Below are positions 1 through 11,250 of a stretch of 64,000 nucleotides of DNA, piece by piece (position 1 is the first letter of the stretch; each line of letters opens with the position of its first letter). The stretch comes from Ilyonectria destructans (Eukaryota; Ascomycota; Sordariomycetes; Hypocreales; Nectriaceae), in assembly GCA_020740775.1 (NCBI GenBank), contig JAHEWK010000033.1:310001-374000 (forward strand). Reading direction: 5' to 3'. The notes beneath the pieces are model-generated. The model ran no database searches, was not told the DNA's origin, and worked only from the letters and a program-made list of their open reading frames with translations. Position numbers and translations under genes: made by a program.

Positions 1-1511
1 CCTGGAACTGCATGGACCACATGGACCGTTTTTATGACTCAAAGGTACCCATCCGCGTTGGCGGCACTACGCAGGATAGATGTGCGTTTGATGCGGAGTT
101 CGACGGGTATTTCTATCAGAACCCAGACGATGAACTCAGCCATTTTTTTGGACCAAATTTATTCAACCTGATTGGTAGGTATAGTCCAAAAGTAGGAACA
201 TTGATGCTGAGATTGACATGATTATAACAGAGACTTATGGAGGCGAGGTGACACTTGGTATGTGAGATGTCGTAACCTGGTTCTAGAAGAGTCTAACAAT
301 TGCCCTTTCAGGCTTCAATCGCGGTGATGATAACATGACCAATACTTTGGAGGCAGCGATGGCCGCCAAATCAAGACTACACGAACTGCTGTGGGGTGTT
401 GAGCTCGGAAATGAGCCGGATTGTGGGTGCAGTCGTTTATTTTAAAAGCTTCTCACTAATTGTGCCAGTGTATTATTCAGTATGGAACAAGACTGTCGCC
501 ACTGCGCCTTGGAACGAGACTCAGGAAGGTGATAACCAAGCAGAATGGCTCCAGGCTCTTCTTGATATGTGGGACGGTCCTGTCCCTATTCTCTCGGGCG
601 GAAACTATGCGGTACCTATAGAGCTCGCCCCTGCCTATCCGAACACCAACTATTTGATCGACGCTGCTTTCAACTCGAGCGTTCAAGCAGGTGTCAAGAT
701 GTACTGCACACATTTATATGCACTTTCTGCCCAGGACGCTTTGCTATCTGACGAGATGAATCATGCCAAAACGGTTGCCGATCTGTCCAATTTTGTTGAC
801 AAGATTGCGAAGGCCAAAACAGTTGGCCGGCCCTATATCATCGGTGAGACAGGGTTCCATGGCCTCGAGACAACGCAGGATGCCACGTTCGGCGGTGCAC
901 TTCAAATCATTGACAAAACTCTGCATGCTCTCACATTAGGCATCAAGCGGCTCTATTACCACCAGGGTGGTCTGGGAGCCAATCAGGCTTCCTTCAATTG
1001 GTGGCATTCAGACAAGGTCGAGGCACCATTCTACGGAGGCTATTTCGCTACCTTAGCCATTTCGGGAGGTGACAAGATCATTGAGAGCGATCCTGGAAAC
1101 GATTCCTTTTCACAATATGTTATTTACAGAAATGGCAGCCCGTATAAGGCTGTTCTGATTAACACCGACTACTATTCAGGCATTGGTAATCGCAACTCGA
1201 CAACATTTAAGTTAACTGGCTTGTCATCCTCTGTAGTCAAAGGACTCCGAATGACTGCATCCTCCAGCGAAACGACCATAGAAACGAATCAGATGTTCAC
1301 GGGCCAACCAGTTATTGGAGGTACAGTTTTCCCATGATTTCTGAGCTCTAGAAGTTGAATATTAATACGATTTGCCACAGGACAATACTTTTCCAATGAT
1401 AACTGCGCAATCCTCGGTGAGCAGATGTATGAACATTTTAAGGTATCGAAAGGCAAAGCAAAGATTGTTTTAGCAGCATCTGAAGCTATACTTATATATT
1501 TACAAGACTAG
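1..1511 (+). CDS. GH79 beta-glucuronidase-like glycoside hydrolase, 3' part (5' end outside the window)
   Basis: Secreted-type glycoside hydrolase family 79 (fungal beta-glucuronidase/heparanase-like), expected to release glucuronic acid from arabinogalactan or similar glycans. The frame is open at the left edge and already contains the family motif IRVGGTTQD. Inferred exons: 1-174, 231-257, 312-422, 469-1320 and 1381-1511, with GT-AG introns of 46-60 bp. ELGNEPD holds the presumed acid/base Glu (NEP motif). IIGETGFHG near 840 holds the presumed nucleophile. The C-terminal beta domain (GH79C) follows. The last intron (1321-1380) avoids a premature stop at 1335 and gives a C-terminus ending in IYLQD. 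The N-terminus and signal peptide lie outside the window. Family assignment is from recognised motifs; intron positions are inferred. Confidence 0.82.
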
Positions 1512-1859
1512 CTTATAGTTTTTGTTATAAGAGTGATAGACATCAGGTGTGTATATAATACAGTAGCTATAAGTAGTGTTACAGTTGAGTGTAGGCCATC
1601 TTGTGGCGGCAAGATTCCAGAACCTCCTTGAGAATCCCTAGAAGGCTTGCCGAAAATAGTGCACCAAGGCTACGCAGAGGCGCTCGTCGCTAAGCTCGGC
1701 TGGTGCAAGAAGACATATTAAAATGCAAGCGTATCGGGCCAATCTTTGGACTCCGGCTCTTAGGTCAATGATGTAATGCTTAGGTTCTCAAGGGCTGTCC
1801 CGACAACGCTCACCACACTCACGACACCCGACCAAAAAGGTAACTTTAAAGTTGACTGA
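1512..1859. other. Intergenic, no gene recognised
   Basis: AT-rich 3' flank of the GH79 gene. I see no convincing coding signal, RNA gene or repeat. Confidence 0.5.
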
Positions 1860-2335
1860 ATGGTGTATAGCAATATCGGGGGATATCTGGAAAGTCTCCT
1901 CACCGTTGAGGTGAACAGGGAACACTCGATTGGAGACCCGAGGTCGGATACAACACAGCACCTGAGCTCAGGCTCTCTATTGATAGACTCTGATGTGGAA
2001 ATAGCTATACAGAACCTTGCAGAAATGCCGACGAACCAACTTCGCATCGAGAAGAGGGGCGACAACGGCAATTCTAGCACAGTGACCGGGGTTTCTTTCG
2101 TCAAAGAGGCATTCATAACGGCGCGCTGGCAGTGGCTTATCCTCCCGGTTGCAGAGACATTCCTCATGGTTGTTTTACTGCTCTGGAGCATAGCTATCAC
2201 TCGCAAGACACCGTTGCTTAATAGTTCTGTCGTGACGTTTCTAGTGTGTCCTCTCTAAGGATGGAAGGGGAATTAAATGAGCGTGGCTGGCATGCAAACT
2301 TCCGAGAAGCTGGAAAAAATAAGATATTCCACTTC
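1860..2335 (+). pseudogene. DUF3176-like fungal membrane protein, C-terminal relic
   Basis: The frame starting at 1860 encodes a polar stretch and then a predicted membrane helix (WQWLILPVAETFLMVVLLLW), followed by a TPLLNSSVV segment. This order (variable loop, N-glycosylation-type Asn, helix preceded by RW, then a 'PLxxSS' segment) resembles the C-terminus of large fungal DUF3176 membrane proteins of unknown function. The rest of the protein is absent. The frame stops at 2256-2258, and a plausible continuation is found only in another frame, so I read it as a broken fragment. It could instead be a short lineage-specific ORF. Confidence 0.38.
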
Positions 2336-3673
2336 CTTCTTCAGCCTCCGACTTGCTGGAGCCAAACCACTCTTGATAGCCATCTTCTTCCTCAGCGACG
2401 AAGACTCCTTGCAATAGAAGCACTTGTGAGTCAGGTATCGTCGTCCACTCTGATTATAACTGCGCATCGTTCGTCTCCGACTAGAATAAGAACAGTAACA
2501 CGCCATTATAGCAGCGATGAGCAAAATGACTTGTCGGTTTGTCCCAAAGCAGAGCAGAAAAAAAAAGCAGCAAAATGTCAACGGCGAAAGCGGGCGCCCG
2601 CCCCCTATACAATTCCTGCCAGAGAGGTGCTACACACCTGCGACCCGACAACCATGTCTGGTCTTGTAGATGGGTCTTCGACCCCGCAGGCCCTCGTTCA
2701 TGCCACACCAGTGGCTCTTATAACTCACACGTGTTCGTCTCTCGCCCGCATAATAGCAGCCAATTACAAGTAATTGTTAGGATGTGCGGTTCACTCTCCC
2801 AAACTCCAGACTATATTGCCGGCTGCGCTGCCACTTGGAACACTGTTACGCTTAAAACCAAACTTAGTAAAGACTCGGGATAAGCCCTCGTCTCCAGAAC
2901 CACTATTTCTATTTCCACTTCTATTTCAACTGCCAAAAACAGCTTGAAAATGAAATTCTTAATACATTTCAAAGCGAAAGGATAGCCGGCACGGGAAATT
3001 CGCACAACATACACTACCCGGTAGCTCAGCTAGTGTGTGGAAAAGACGGCAAGCTCAGCTTGGAGTAGTGCCATCGATGACGTCGCTAGCGGCTTCTCGG
3101 CATTGGGAATTTCCCACCGATAATAGAAACTACCTCCTTGGCTTAGGCTGGCGGACGGCAAAGACGGCAAGTCACTTTGCTTGGTTAGTGTCATCGATGA
3201 TGACGAGCCAAGGCCTCGCGTGCGAAAACGCACTAGAGCGGCGTCTCCCGTTTGGGTGGAGTCGTGTCACCACAAAAGCTTCCATTCAAATATTGCTGGA
3301 ACCGGTATTTTTACACCCTTCTATTGCCCACCGGATCTTTGGTGCCGTCTCGGCACTGCTTGCCGGCCATGGCGCAGTTTCCGCCTTGATATCCAAAGGT
3401 TAGACCATGTGCGCAATACGTAAAGATTGATTCCCCATGTAACTTTTTGTGAGAGGTACAAAATAGACACGATTCTGGACCGCAGAGAAAGGTACTTTGA
3501 GTTCGGTGTACGGATGCAATTAATCCACAATGTGGCCGTCAGCCAGCCTTGCCCCAAATAACGGTGACGCTGCCACCTCGCATCCGCCCTTGATGGGGAT
3601 ATGAATAGTCTGCCCGCCCAAACTCTCTCACGGGTTTCAAGTTCAAAGTACGACGATACAAACAACAAACGCA
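2336..3673. other. Intergenic, one diverged local duplication
   Basis: No gene recognised. Positions 3043-3082 and 3161-3205 are imperfect copies of one another (both contain AAGACGGCAAG and, further on, CATCGATGA), so a short local duplication is present. A tRNA-like GTAGCTCAG string at about 3020 does not extend into a tRNA. Confidence 0.45.
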
Positions 3674-5554
3674 ATGGTGTCCAAACGTGTTTACGACCTG
3701 TGCCAAGCAAGGGAAACGGTAAGCTCGGTCCTGGCAAAGGATCCAACTCAGGCGCCAGGTGATGTTGTCAAGAGACTATACGGCCATGGCGAAAACCACC
3801 TCCATCAAGATGAATCCGACAAAGACGTTGTAACTTCATCCGCCGATGCACTAGAAGCAGCCCTCCAATGTGGTCGCTGGGGCCTTACGAAGCCAAGCCC
3901 TCTCTTCTTGCAAGCATTCGCCGACGCCTTGGATTGTTTAGACGCAGATCCCATGTCAGGAGTTGTCTCGCCGCCATTGTTGGGATCTCAAGGAACGGTG
4001 CCGCTTACTATCATTGCACCTCTGGCCGACGTCATTCGCCACTGCTCGAATCTCATTGTCCGTGCGGAGAGGGAAGTCTTCTTCATCACCTGCTCGTGGT
4101 CTCCATCGATAGCCCAGCGTCTCCTCAAGAATGCTCTGATAGAACTTTCGAGGCGCGCTGGAAAGAGAGGGCAACGAGTCGTGGTCAAGATCATGTACGA
4201 CAAGGCGGGTCCAGCAAACGCTCTCAATCCGCATCAAACGGTTCATCCGCAAGCATACTCGTCCAAGTCGATCGACCTCCCCTTGCCTGAAGAAATCCCC
4301 TATCTCGACCTTGAGGTTGTTAGCTTGCACAAGCTGTTTCTTGGCACCCTGCACGCTAAGTTCTGCGTCGTCGATCGGAAGATGGCCACTATAATGAGCA
4401 ACAACATGGAGGACAATGACAATATGGAGATGATGGTGCATCTTGAAGGACCCATCGTGGATAGCATATACGACACGGCGCTGATTACATGGAGTAATGC
4501 TCTCCGCCCTCAACTCCCTTGCCATGATGCTCCAGCGACTGAAGGTGGTCTGGCAACGTCCAACGGGTATCCCGATCACGTCTCTAGTCGAAGTCAACGT
4601 GAGGTTGCCGCCGATGGCGAACAGGCTACTCTACCGGAACACACGCCGGATCATCCTCACTACGACAGCGATCTCGCCGGGGAGATGAGGCGAGTACAGT
4701 CATGCTACTCTACCAAGCCTGATCAAACCCGCCTACAAGCAGTAAACGCACGGCTCAACCAAGCAGCGAAGAACCCCGTTGAACCAACTGGTCCTGAAAT
4801 CGAGGATGGGGATGAAATGACGCCCTGCATCCATACCGCTTCTGACCATCCTGTCCCCATGGCCCTGGTATCTCGTCCCCCGTACGGATGGATCGACTCA
4901 AAGAGCATCCATGTTCCCCAAAACGAAGCCTGGCTCTCGCTCATCCGGAATGCAACAAGAACCATATTCATCCAAACGCCAGACCTCAACGCTGCACCTC
5001 TGGTCCCTGCCCTTGCTGCGGCGCTGAAACGAGGCGTCCAAGTCACATACTACGTGTGTTTTGGTTACAACGATTGCGGTGAGATGATTCCGGGCCAAGG
5101 CGGGACCAACGATCAAGTTGCGAAAAGCCTTGTTGCGTCCCTCCCGCAGGATGGGCCTGAGCATGATCTGTTGCACATATACAATTACGTCGGCAAGGAC
5201 CAGGACCATCCTATTCATCAGTCGTCTAAATCTCGCGCTTGTCACATCAAGCTCATGATTGTCGACGAATGCGTTGGTATTCAAGGTAGTGGCAACCAAG
5301 ACACACAATCTTGGTTCCACAGCCAGGAAATAAACGTCATGGTTGACAGTCCAGAGATATGTGCAAAGTGGAGGGAGGGCATAGACCGGAACCAAAACAC
5401 CAAGGCCTTTGGGCGAGTAGCCAAGGATGGAATATGGAGAGATGGTGAGGGGAACCCTGGAAAAGGTTATATGGGGGATCCGGGGCTGGTCGGGGGATTA
5501 GTCAAGGGCGTTGCGGGAATGGTAATGAAGATGAAAGCTGCAGGAAACTTCTAG
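3674..5554 (+). CDS. Phospholipase D-family protein (two HKD motifs)
   Basis: Single-exon 626-residue protein of the phospholipase D/transphosphatidylase superfamily, expected to hydrolyse or transfer phosphodiester head groups. It carries the two half-site motifs that together form the active site. HAKFCVVD (His227, Lys229, Asp234) is followed by a Ser/Asn-rich turn. HIKLMIVD (His524, Lys526, Asp531) is followed by GSGNQDTQSW. The linker (about residues 290-400) is polar and low in conserved features. No signal peptide or transmembrane segment is obvious. Length and two-lobed layout fit uncharacterised fungal PLD-like proteins rather than the large PX-PH PLD1 enzymes. The reading frame is undamaged, unlike many genes further right. 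Substrate unknown. Confidence 0.85.
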   Translation: MVSKRVYDLCQARETVSSVLAKDPTQAPGDVVKRLYGHGENHLHQDESDKDVVTSSADALEAALQCGRWGLTKPSPLFLQAFADALDCLDADPMSGVVSPPLLGSQGTVPLTIIAPLADVIRHCSNLIVRAEREVFFITCSWSPSIAQRLLKNALIELSRRAGKRGQRVVVKIMYDKAGPANALNPHQTVHPQAYSSKSIDLPLPEEIPYLDLEVVSLHKLFLGTLHAKFCVVDRKMATIMSNNMEDNDNMEMMVHLEGPIVDSIYDTALITWSNALRPQLPCHDAPATEGGLATSNGYPDHVSSRSQREVAADGEQATLPEHTPDHPHYDSDLAGEMRRVQSCYSTKPDQTRLQAVNARLNQAAKNPVEPTGPEIEDGDEMTPCIHTASDHPVPMALVSRPPYGWIDSKSIHVPQNEAWLSLIRNATRTIFIQTPDLNAAPLVPALAAALKRGVQVTYYVCFGYNDCGEMIPGQGGTNDQVAKSLVASLPQDGPEHDLLHIYNYVGKDQDHPIHQSSKSRACHIKLMIVDECVGIQGSGNQDTQSWFHSQEINVMVDSPEICAKWREGIDRNQNTKAFGRVAKDGIWRDGEGNPGKGYMGDPGLVGGLVKGVAGMVMKMKAAGNF

Positions 5555-5812
5555 ATGTTTATCAGATGACCTCCAGCTAGCTATAGCAAATGTTGATAAA
5601 TCATAGCCTTGATGAGCATTTTTCCGATGTATTTCACGCGTCACCCAAAGAAACCCAGACTCTCGGCCCTTCTTTATAACCTTCTCCAGTTCTCGACTCT
5701 CAGTTGAGAGATTCCAAGTCTATTGACTTTCTCAACAAGGCTCCATACACGCATGTTCCTGACCAACTAGCTGAGACTTGAGACCTGTTCTAACTTCAAA
5801 GGACCCCGAGCC

Positions 5813-6386
5813 ACTCAGGCCTAGCAGCGTCATACAGTAGACCGTCGCTCAGCAGTTCCACGCTGCGAGAGCCTAATTTCAACGACTTCCTCGACCGAAG
5901 TGACGATGACGTTGCCGAGACAAGTCCCGAGAACTTGACCCCAAACCAGAACGCCCCTGCAGCTCCTTCCACGGTTCCTTCTACAACCAAGTCGCCTCGT
6001 CAATCTCGTTTCACCCCGCCACCGCTGTATCTAAGCCAGCTTGCTACGGCTAGAATTTGCAACCTCTACAATCTCGACCTCGTCTATGTCGTCAACCTTT
6101 GGCCCGAGAACTCCCAGCCTCTATGCTGTGGGCCGGACCTGGGCCACGCAACCTTTGCCAACTCTAATGTATCAGCCAAGCCCTCGCGGGGCATAACCGG
6201 ATGCCTGCTCGTTGCCTATGCCTTACACAATTGTCTAATCGCCCTTCCAGATCTCAGCTGCCGTGCATGGAAAAATGGTTGTCCATGAAGCTTCCTATTA
6301 TCAGACTCATTTCTCCATCGCTCGCAATCCGGGTCGAAGAACAATCCAGCTCAAACCGCGTCAACCAAGGATATTATACCTGTTAA
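5813..6386 (+). pseudogene. Frameshifted fragment of a fungal GAF-like or signalling protein
   Basis: One frame (to 6288) reads a Ser/Pro-rich linker and then PPPLYLSQLATARICNLYNLDLVYVVNL, which looks like the first helix and strand of a GAF-like sensor domain found in large fungal proteins. From about 6250 the plausible continuation (AAVHGKMVVHEASYYQ) lies in a different frame, ending near 6386. No splice pair repairs the shift cleanly. I read this as a degraded fragment. The GAF assignment is tentative. Confidence 0.35.
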
Positions 6387-7262
6387 ATTAATTAAAGTCC
6401 CCCTCCTGGCATTTAAAGTATTAAAACATGCCCCATCATCAGACTTGCGCCGTCCGATCGCACACTGCCACTACCCATAATAAATCCTACACCGCATTAT
6501 TATAGCTCTATCAACTTCATTTTGGGAGGAAAGCCAATGTGGTATCACCTAGAGCATTCCTCACATGTATTAGTCTTGATTTTAGGACGGAGTTTCTCCA
6601 TCCCTCCCCCCACCAACATCGGCGAGACTTCTTCACTGAGATCTGCCCCCGGGCCTAACAAAACTGGCCCCATAAGGCCGGAGACAGCATCTAGAGGCCG
6701 TCAATGGCACCTTACGGCTAGCGAAGCAGAACACCAAGGAAAAGCAACGCAAGCATCCCAGACTCCCCCGCCCCGCCCCCCACTAAATACCAACCCAAGA
6801 GACGGAAAAGACCTACCCTAGACCGACTACCAGCACTACTCGTACAGAACGGGGTGCTTCAGAGCGGTCTCTGGCATCCTAATCCAACCTCTTGCCCCCT
6901 CACTGACGTTTCACCGTCTACGAGTACAGATAACCCGAAAGATTTCCCTCCCCGCCTAATCTACTATCCTTCACTTTGCTTCCCCCCTTTCAAATCGAGA
7001 TGCCTACAGAGTTCAGATAGATAGATGGGCGCCCTTTGTCCTATAGAAAGAAACGTCCCGGCGTTAAACAATACACACACACACACACACACACCAACAT
7101 CGGCGACGTCGCCTGCCTTTCAAGGCTTTCCTAAACCATATTGTAGGAGACTAGAAATCTGTTATGCAGTTGCATTCGCTGCAGGTTGTTTCCAGACAAT
7201 GGCACATGATGTGAGCTACAATGATAAACAAGTCAACAAAATAACTATCACAGCGAAACCAA
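6387..7262. other. Intergenic with microsatellite
   Basis: No gene recognised. Contains the (AC)11 tract listed separately and pyrimidine-rich stretches. Confidence 0.45.
7073..7094. repeat. (AC)11 dinucleotide microsatellite
   Basis: Eleven uninterrupted AC units, 22 bp, in a non-coding stretch. Confidence 0.95.
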
Positions 7263-7550
7263 CGCGCGAGATTTATCAAGAGGCTAGGGGGCCCTAGTAC
7301 ACACATACCCAGAGGTGGGACTAGAAGCTTAACAGTAAAAAAAGAAAAAAAACCAACAATAGGATTAACAATGCAGACTACATACCCAGACTACACACCC
7401 AGTCCACTTAAAAGCCAATAGTTTGCTCAGATAGACTAAGGTTTCTAGCCCAACTGGTTACCTTTCGCAATACCTTAATGAGCTGCAGTAACAGCTGCAT
7501 CTTGGAAAAGCTAGATCTGCTAGAAAAGCTAAATCTCGCGCGAGATTTAT
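7263..7550 (+). mobile_element. Short non-autonomous element, copy 1, with 14-bp target-site duplications
   Basis: The 260-bp body (7277-7536) is clearly homologous to 27690-27922. Both begin CAAGAGG(C/T)TAGGG and share an A-rich internal tract, a GGTTTCTAG(C/T)CCAACTGG block and the end CTAGATCTGCT. Copy 1 is flanked by a perfect 14-bp direct repeat, CGCGCGAGATTTAT (7263-7276 and 7537-7550). No terminal inverted repeats and no coding capacity are visible. The long target duplication favours target-primed (SINE-like) insertion over a cut-and-paste MITE, but no clear tRNA-derived head or Pol III box could be assigned. Confidence 0.8.
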
Positions 7551-8809
7551 ACTTTTGGAATGTGATTGAGAAAGATCAACCGTCTATACATGCTCTTAAT
7601 TCAGACGGGCAGCGCTGTCAGATCCATTTGGGCCTCGAAAGATTGCGTTTGGATATGCCGGGCATGTCGACCCTTCAGCTGCTACATGTCTGAATTCGCA
7701 ACAGAATACATTTATGGGAACAATTTGGACTCGGACATATGGCAACTTTTGACTCCGACAGCTGATCGTGGCTTGAGAAATTGATATTATCTACCGTCTG
7801 AAGACTTTGGTGGAGAAGTCGTCATCTACAGCCTCTGACGCGTTGTCGTATAGAAATCTGGTTGACAAGCTAGCGGGAATAACTCACCAGGACCAATTCT
7901 GGCCCCCCAAATAAACATTGTGGAAACTCGTGACTTTTGTAAACAAACAAAAGAGGTATACCCTGACCATCGTAATTGTTTTCTCTTCTCCCATGTCACC
8001 GTCTCATCCCTGTGGCGTGCTTGCATGTGAAACCCCACTCCGCCGTCCCAGCCCATCCATAACCGCCCTCCATCTTCTCCATTCCAGCTCTTCAACCGGA
8101 GGTCACGGACAATGCTCCGGACTTGGCTGTCCAACGGGCTGGCTCTCCTCAAAAATGTCTCAAGGTTCTCCAAAACTCAAGATTCGGAACCATTGCCAGA
8201 ATAGTCGTCCTCTGCAGCCTCACTATCCCCTCCCTGGACTAGTGGGATGCCGGTGTGTGCCGTTTCAGCTCGCCCGGGTGAGCTCACGGACAGTGGTCTG
8301 ACCGGTATCTTGCATGTCCTGATGAGCCAGATGCCGCTCTGGCACCTTCATGCCTCTGGCGCCATCCCTCCTGGCACATGGCAAGCCATGCGGCTGTGAC
8401 GGGCGATGGCTCCCAGACACGATGCCAGATTGAAGGACCTGAGATCCGGAGCTAAGCCACTTTTTCCCCGGGAATTTGCTGTTAGTATTGGTTCAACGGT
8501 GCCTGGGAGACTGACAAATGGCGCCTCTTGTCCACGTGCTTTCACAGCCTTAACTTCGACTTCACCCTCCTCGCCGCTCGTCGTGGACTGATCCGTCGGG
8601 GCAATTGAAAGAACTCGCTCGTCGGTTGTTCCACGTCTTGTTTTCTATTTCTTTTATATGCCTCCAGTCATTTCGTTTGAACGACTCATTAGAGCCGGCA
8701 CAGTATCGTCTTCCATACCGAGCTTCTAGTACACGGTTCTCCACCAAGCCCAAAACCACCATCACTAGCACAAAACGACAGATCACCAGTCTGTCCAAGG
8801 CGTTTTCAG
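7551..8809. other. Upstream region of the bZIP gene
   Basis: No conserved protein recognised. It probably contains the promoter and leader of the bZIP gene at 8810. Several short ORFs here are unsupported; if transcribed they would be upstream ORFs. Confidence 0.4.
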
Positions 8810-9798
8810 ATGGGTAAAGTCTCTCTTTAACTCTTCCTCGCGTTGCTACGGTCATCCGATTAACCTCTTGTACAGAAGCATACCATTTGATCCCTCTCCA
8901 TCCCATGGGCGACAGAGCCCTATGCGAGCCGAATCCCATGACAGATGACTCGATCTTTGGGAGATCCTGCATCTCCCAAGATCTTCTATGGGAGCAATGG
9001 TGGTCAATTGACCAGCTAGCCCCGCTTGGTTCGTCGGAAGACGGGAGCAGCACGACAAACGGCGTCTACGCGCACACTGGTCCTGTACTCGATGGCTGTG
9101 TATATAGCTGGGATACCAGCTCGACACATCATTGGAATGGCACCGGCCCTATGACCGACTATGCCGACCCGTGGAGTGGCCCCAGTCCTGTCGCGAAGTA
9201 CACGGCTCCATCTTCAGATTCTGAGCACATGGTTTCCGAGGAATTGTCTCCCGTCCAGGACCACTGGCATCCACCCTCGACACCGAAGAAGCCAACTCGA
9301 AAGCGGAAGCGCGACTCTAATGACGTTCCGCCTCGCAAATCCGCTAGACAACGTTCGTTGGGTGACGAAGACACCAATCCACAGAAAGAGAAGAAGGCAA
9401 AACATCCAACTGTTCGCCGCCAGAGCAATGCCAATGGCAACGGTGCCCATCCAGCCCAACAGTGTGATGAGCACATCAAAGTGATTAGGGAACGGAACCG
9501 AATCGCAGCCAACAAACTCCGGGCCAAGAAGAGCGAAGAGGCGCTGAGGCTCAAGTCTAGTGAGCAGGACATAGAGCGCATCCACAGCGACCTGTCCACC
9601 TGCGTGGCTGACCTGACCCTCGAGGTGTACGAGCTCAAGATGCAACTTCTACAGCACTCTGGTTGCAACTGCACCCTCATCCAGAACTACCTCGCTTACG
9701 AGTCCCAGCGATACGTACAAGCGTTAGACGAGAAGTCGCAGCAAGAGGCGTCGTATCGGCAGCCGCCGCAGCAGCCTGTGCAACGCGAGCGAGAATAA
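8810..9798 (+). CDS. bZIP transcription factor (ATF/CREB-type basic region)
   Basis: Nuclear DNA-binding regulator of 308 residues. I place the start at ATG 8810. A four-base first exon (8810-8813) is joined through a GT-AG intron (8814-8875) to 8876-9798, in frame. If that splice is wrong, ATG 8905 is the fallback. The N-terminal half is acidic and polar. A Lys/Arg-rich stretch (residues about 140-185, including KKPTRKRKR) can act as a nuclear localisation signal. The basic region is RERNRIAANKLRAKK (from residue 206), followed by a leucine-zipper-like heptad and the typical ATF-type tail QLLQHSGCNCTLIQNYL. The C-terminus is Gln/Pro-rich. Target genes cannot be inferred from the neighbours. 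Confidence 0.85.
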
Positions 9799-11250
9799 AA
9801 GGCAGTGTCAAAGCGGGGCTAAAGGACGGACAAAGGTGACAAGACGCCATTATGGGCTGGTGGTGTGGGGAATTTCCAAGTATCGCGTAATAACAGGAGG
9901 CAACAGGCTTGTCCCAAGAATAATAATTACTTTTTCCTTCCCTACCTTCTTGCCTCCAGGTCCGTGCCATTGGGAGTTCACATCTCGATGCCCTGCTCCT
10001 GTCGGTCATGCCGTCAAGAACCCGGTCTTGTGGGTAGCCATGGTTCGAGAGGCGATTGACTAACCCAAACCCTCGGGAGGGTGGCGTATGATGTATCAAT
10101 ATGTGATAAGCGTCGAGCCAGGTGTGGCAAGGGTAGCTTAGGAGTGTCACACAAGTGTGCCTCGGACCTCTCCTTATCTCCACAGCGTCCGTGAGATCTG
10201 CACACTACATGCTAGAAGCGGGGGCGGGGAAGTTCTCGTCGTGCGTGTAATTTGTCAATGTTTCCCCTTGTCTCATCCGCTTCCGAAACCGAAGCCGTTA
10301 TCAGCAGCCGCCTCCCCGGCTTTCCTCTTTGGATTTGTTGACCCTTGATCCCCTCAACGGTTGGGCTATCGATGCGATGGGCTTGAGAGCAGAATCACCT
10401 TCCATCATGGCATGTAGAGCCTGCTTAGTAGAATTGTTAACCGGACATCAAACACATTAAGGCGAATGATGGCGACTTCCCAGGATAACAATCCATTAAT
10501 GAATCGACGTTTCTATTGATGGATCAACTTACGATCGGTATCGGCCTCGCTTCGCCGGCCCCTATGCGCTAGCAAGGGTCGGTTGGCCGCTGACACGCCA
10601 CAACTGTTGATCTGTTGGACGCACCTCATGCTCCTCATGCTTGCAAATCTAGGTCTAAGACATGATTGGGGCTTTAAGAGACATCAAAACTATACTAAGA
10701 ATAATAGAGTGACATTCATCTCGGCGGACTTGATTCTCCCAAGAAGAGCTTTTCCCTACGTCCGAGGGCGGATCGTTACAAATACTGGATACCTACTAGG
10801 GGTCTCTAATGCGGCACCTCCGCCGTGACTATTCCACATGTCTATACAGCCCGTACTCTTACAGAGCTTGTGTAGTCCAGCCCATGGGCAGGATAGGCAA
10901 ATTTAGAAAGCGCATAAGCGGGTGGATGGGGTAATAGCTCTCTAGCTAGGATTCCGGGCAACCTTGGCGGAGCAGGCCCTTGCAGTATTGGCGAGTTTTG
11001 GACCTGACGACAGACTCTGACAAACATCGGCTTTGCCCATTAATAGCTTTAAGTAAACCGGCTTGCAGGCATAAGATAGATGCATCACCGCCAAACTATA
11101 CACGTGCACCCTTTCAGAGGACGCTCTTACCCCGCCTTTTGCCCCAACCCACCTTCTTCCTACTATACTAGTCCATATCTTGCTGCATGCTAGTGATTCG
11201 CTTGAAGCTTTCTTCTCTGTCAAAGTCGACCACAAAGAGCCCTTACAACA
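9799..11250. other. Intergenic, no gene recognised
   Basis: 3' flank of the bZIP gene and upstream region of the oxygenase gene. No protein family recognised in either strand. Confidence 0.45.

Noticed and set aside
3012..3085. tRNA gene suggested by GTAGCTCAG
   Set aside because: No acceptor stem, anticodon loop or TPsiC arm can be drawn around it.
7071..7094. CRISPR-like or regulatory repeat
   Set aside because: A plain AC microsatellite in a eukaryotic genome; no spacer structure.
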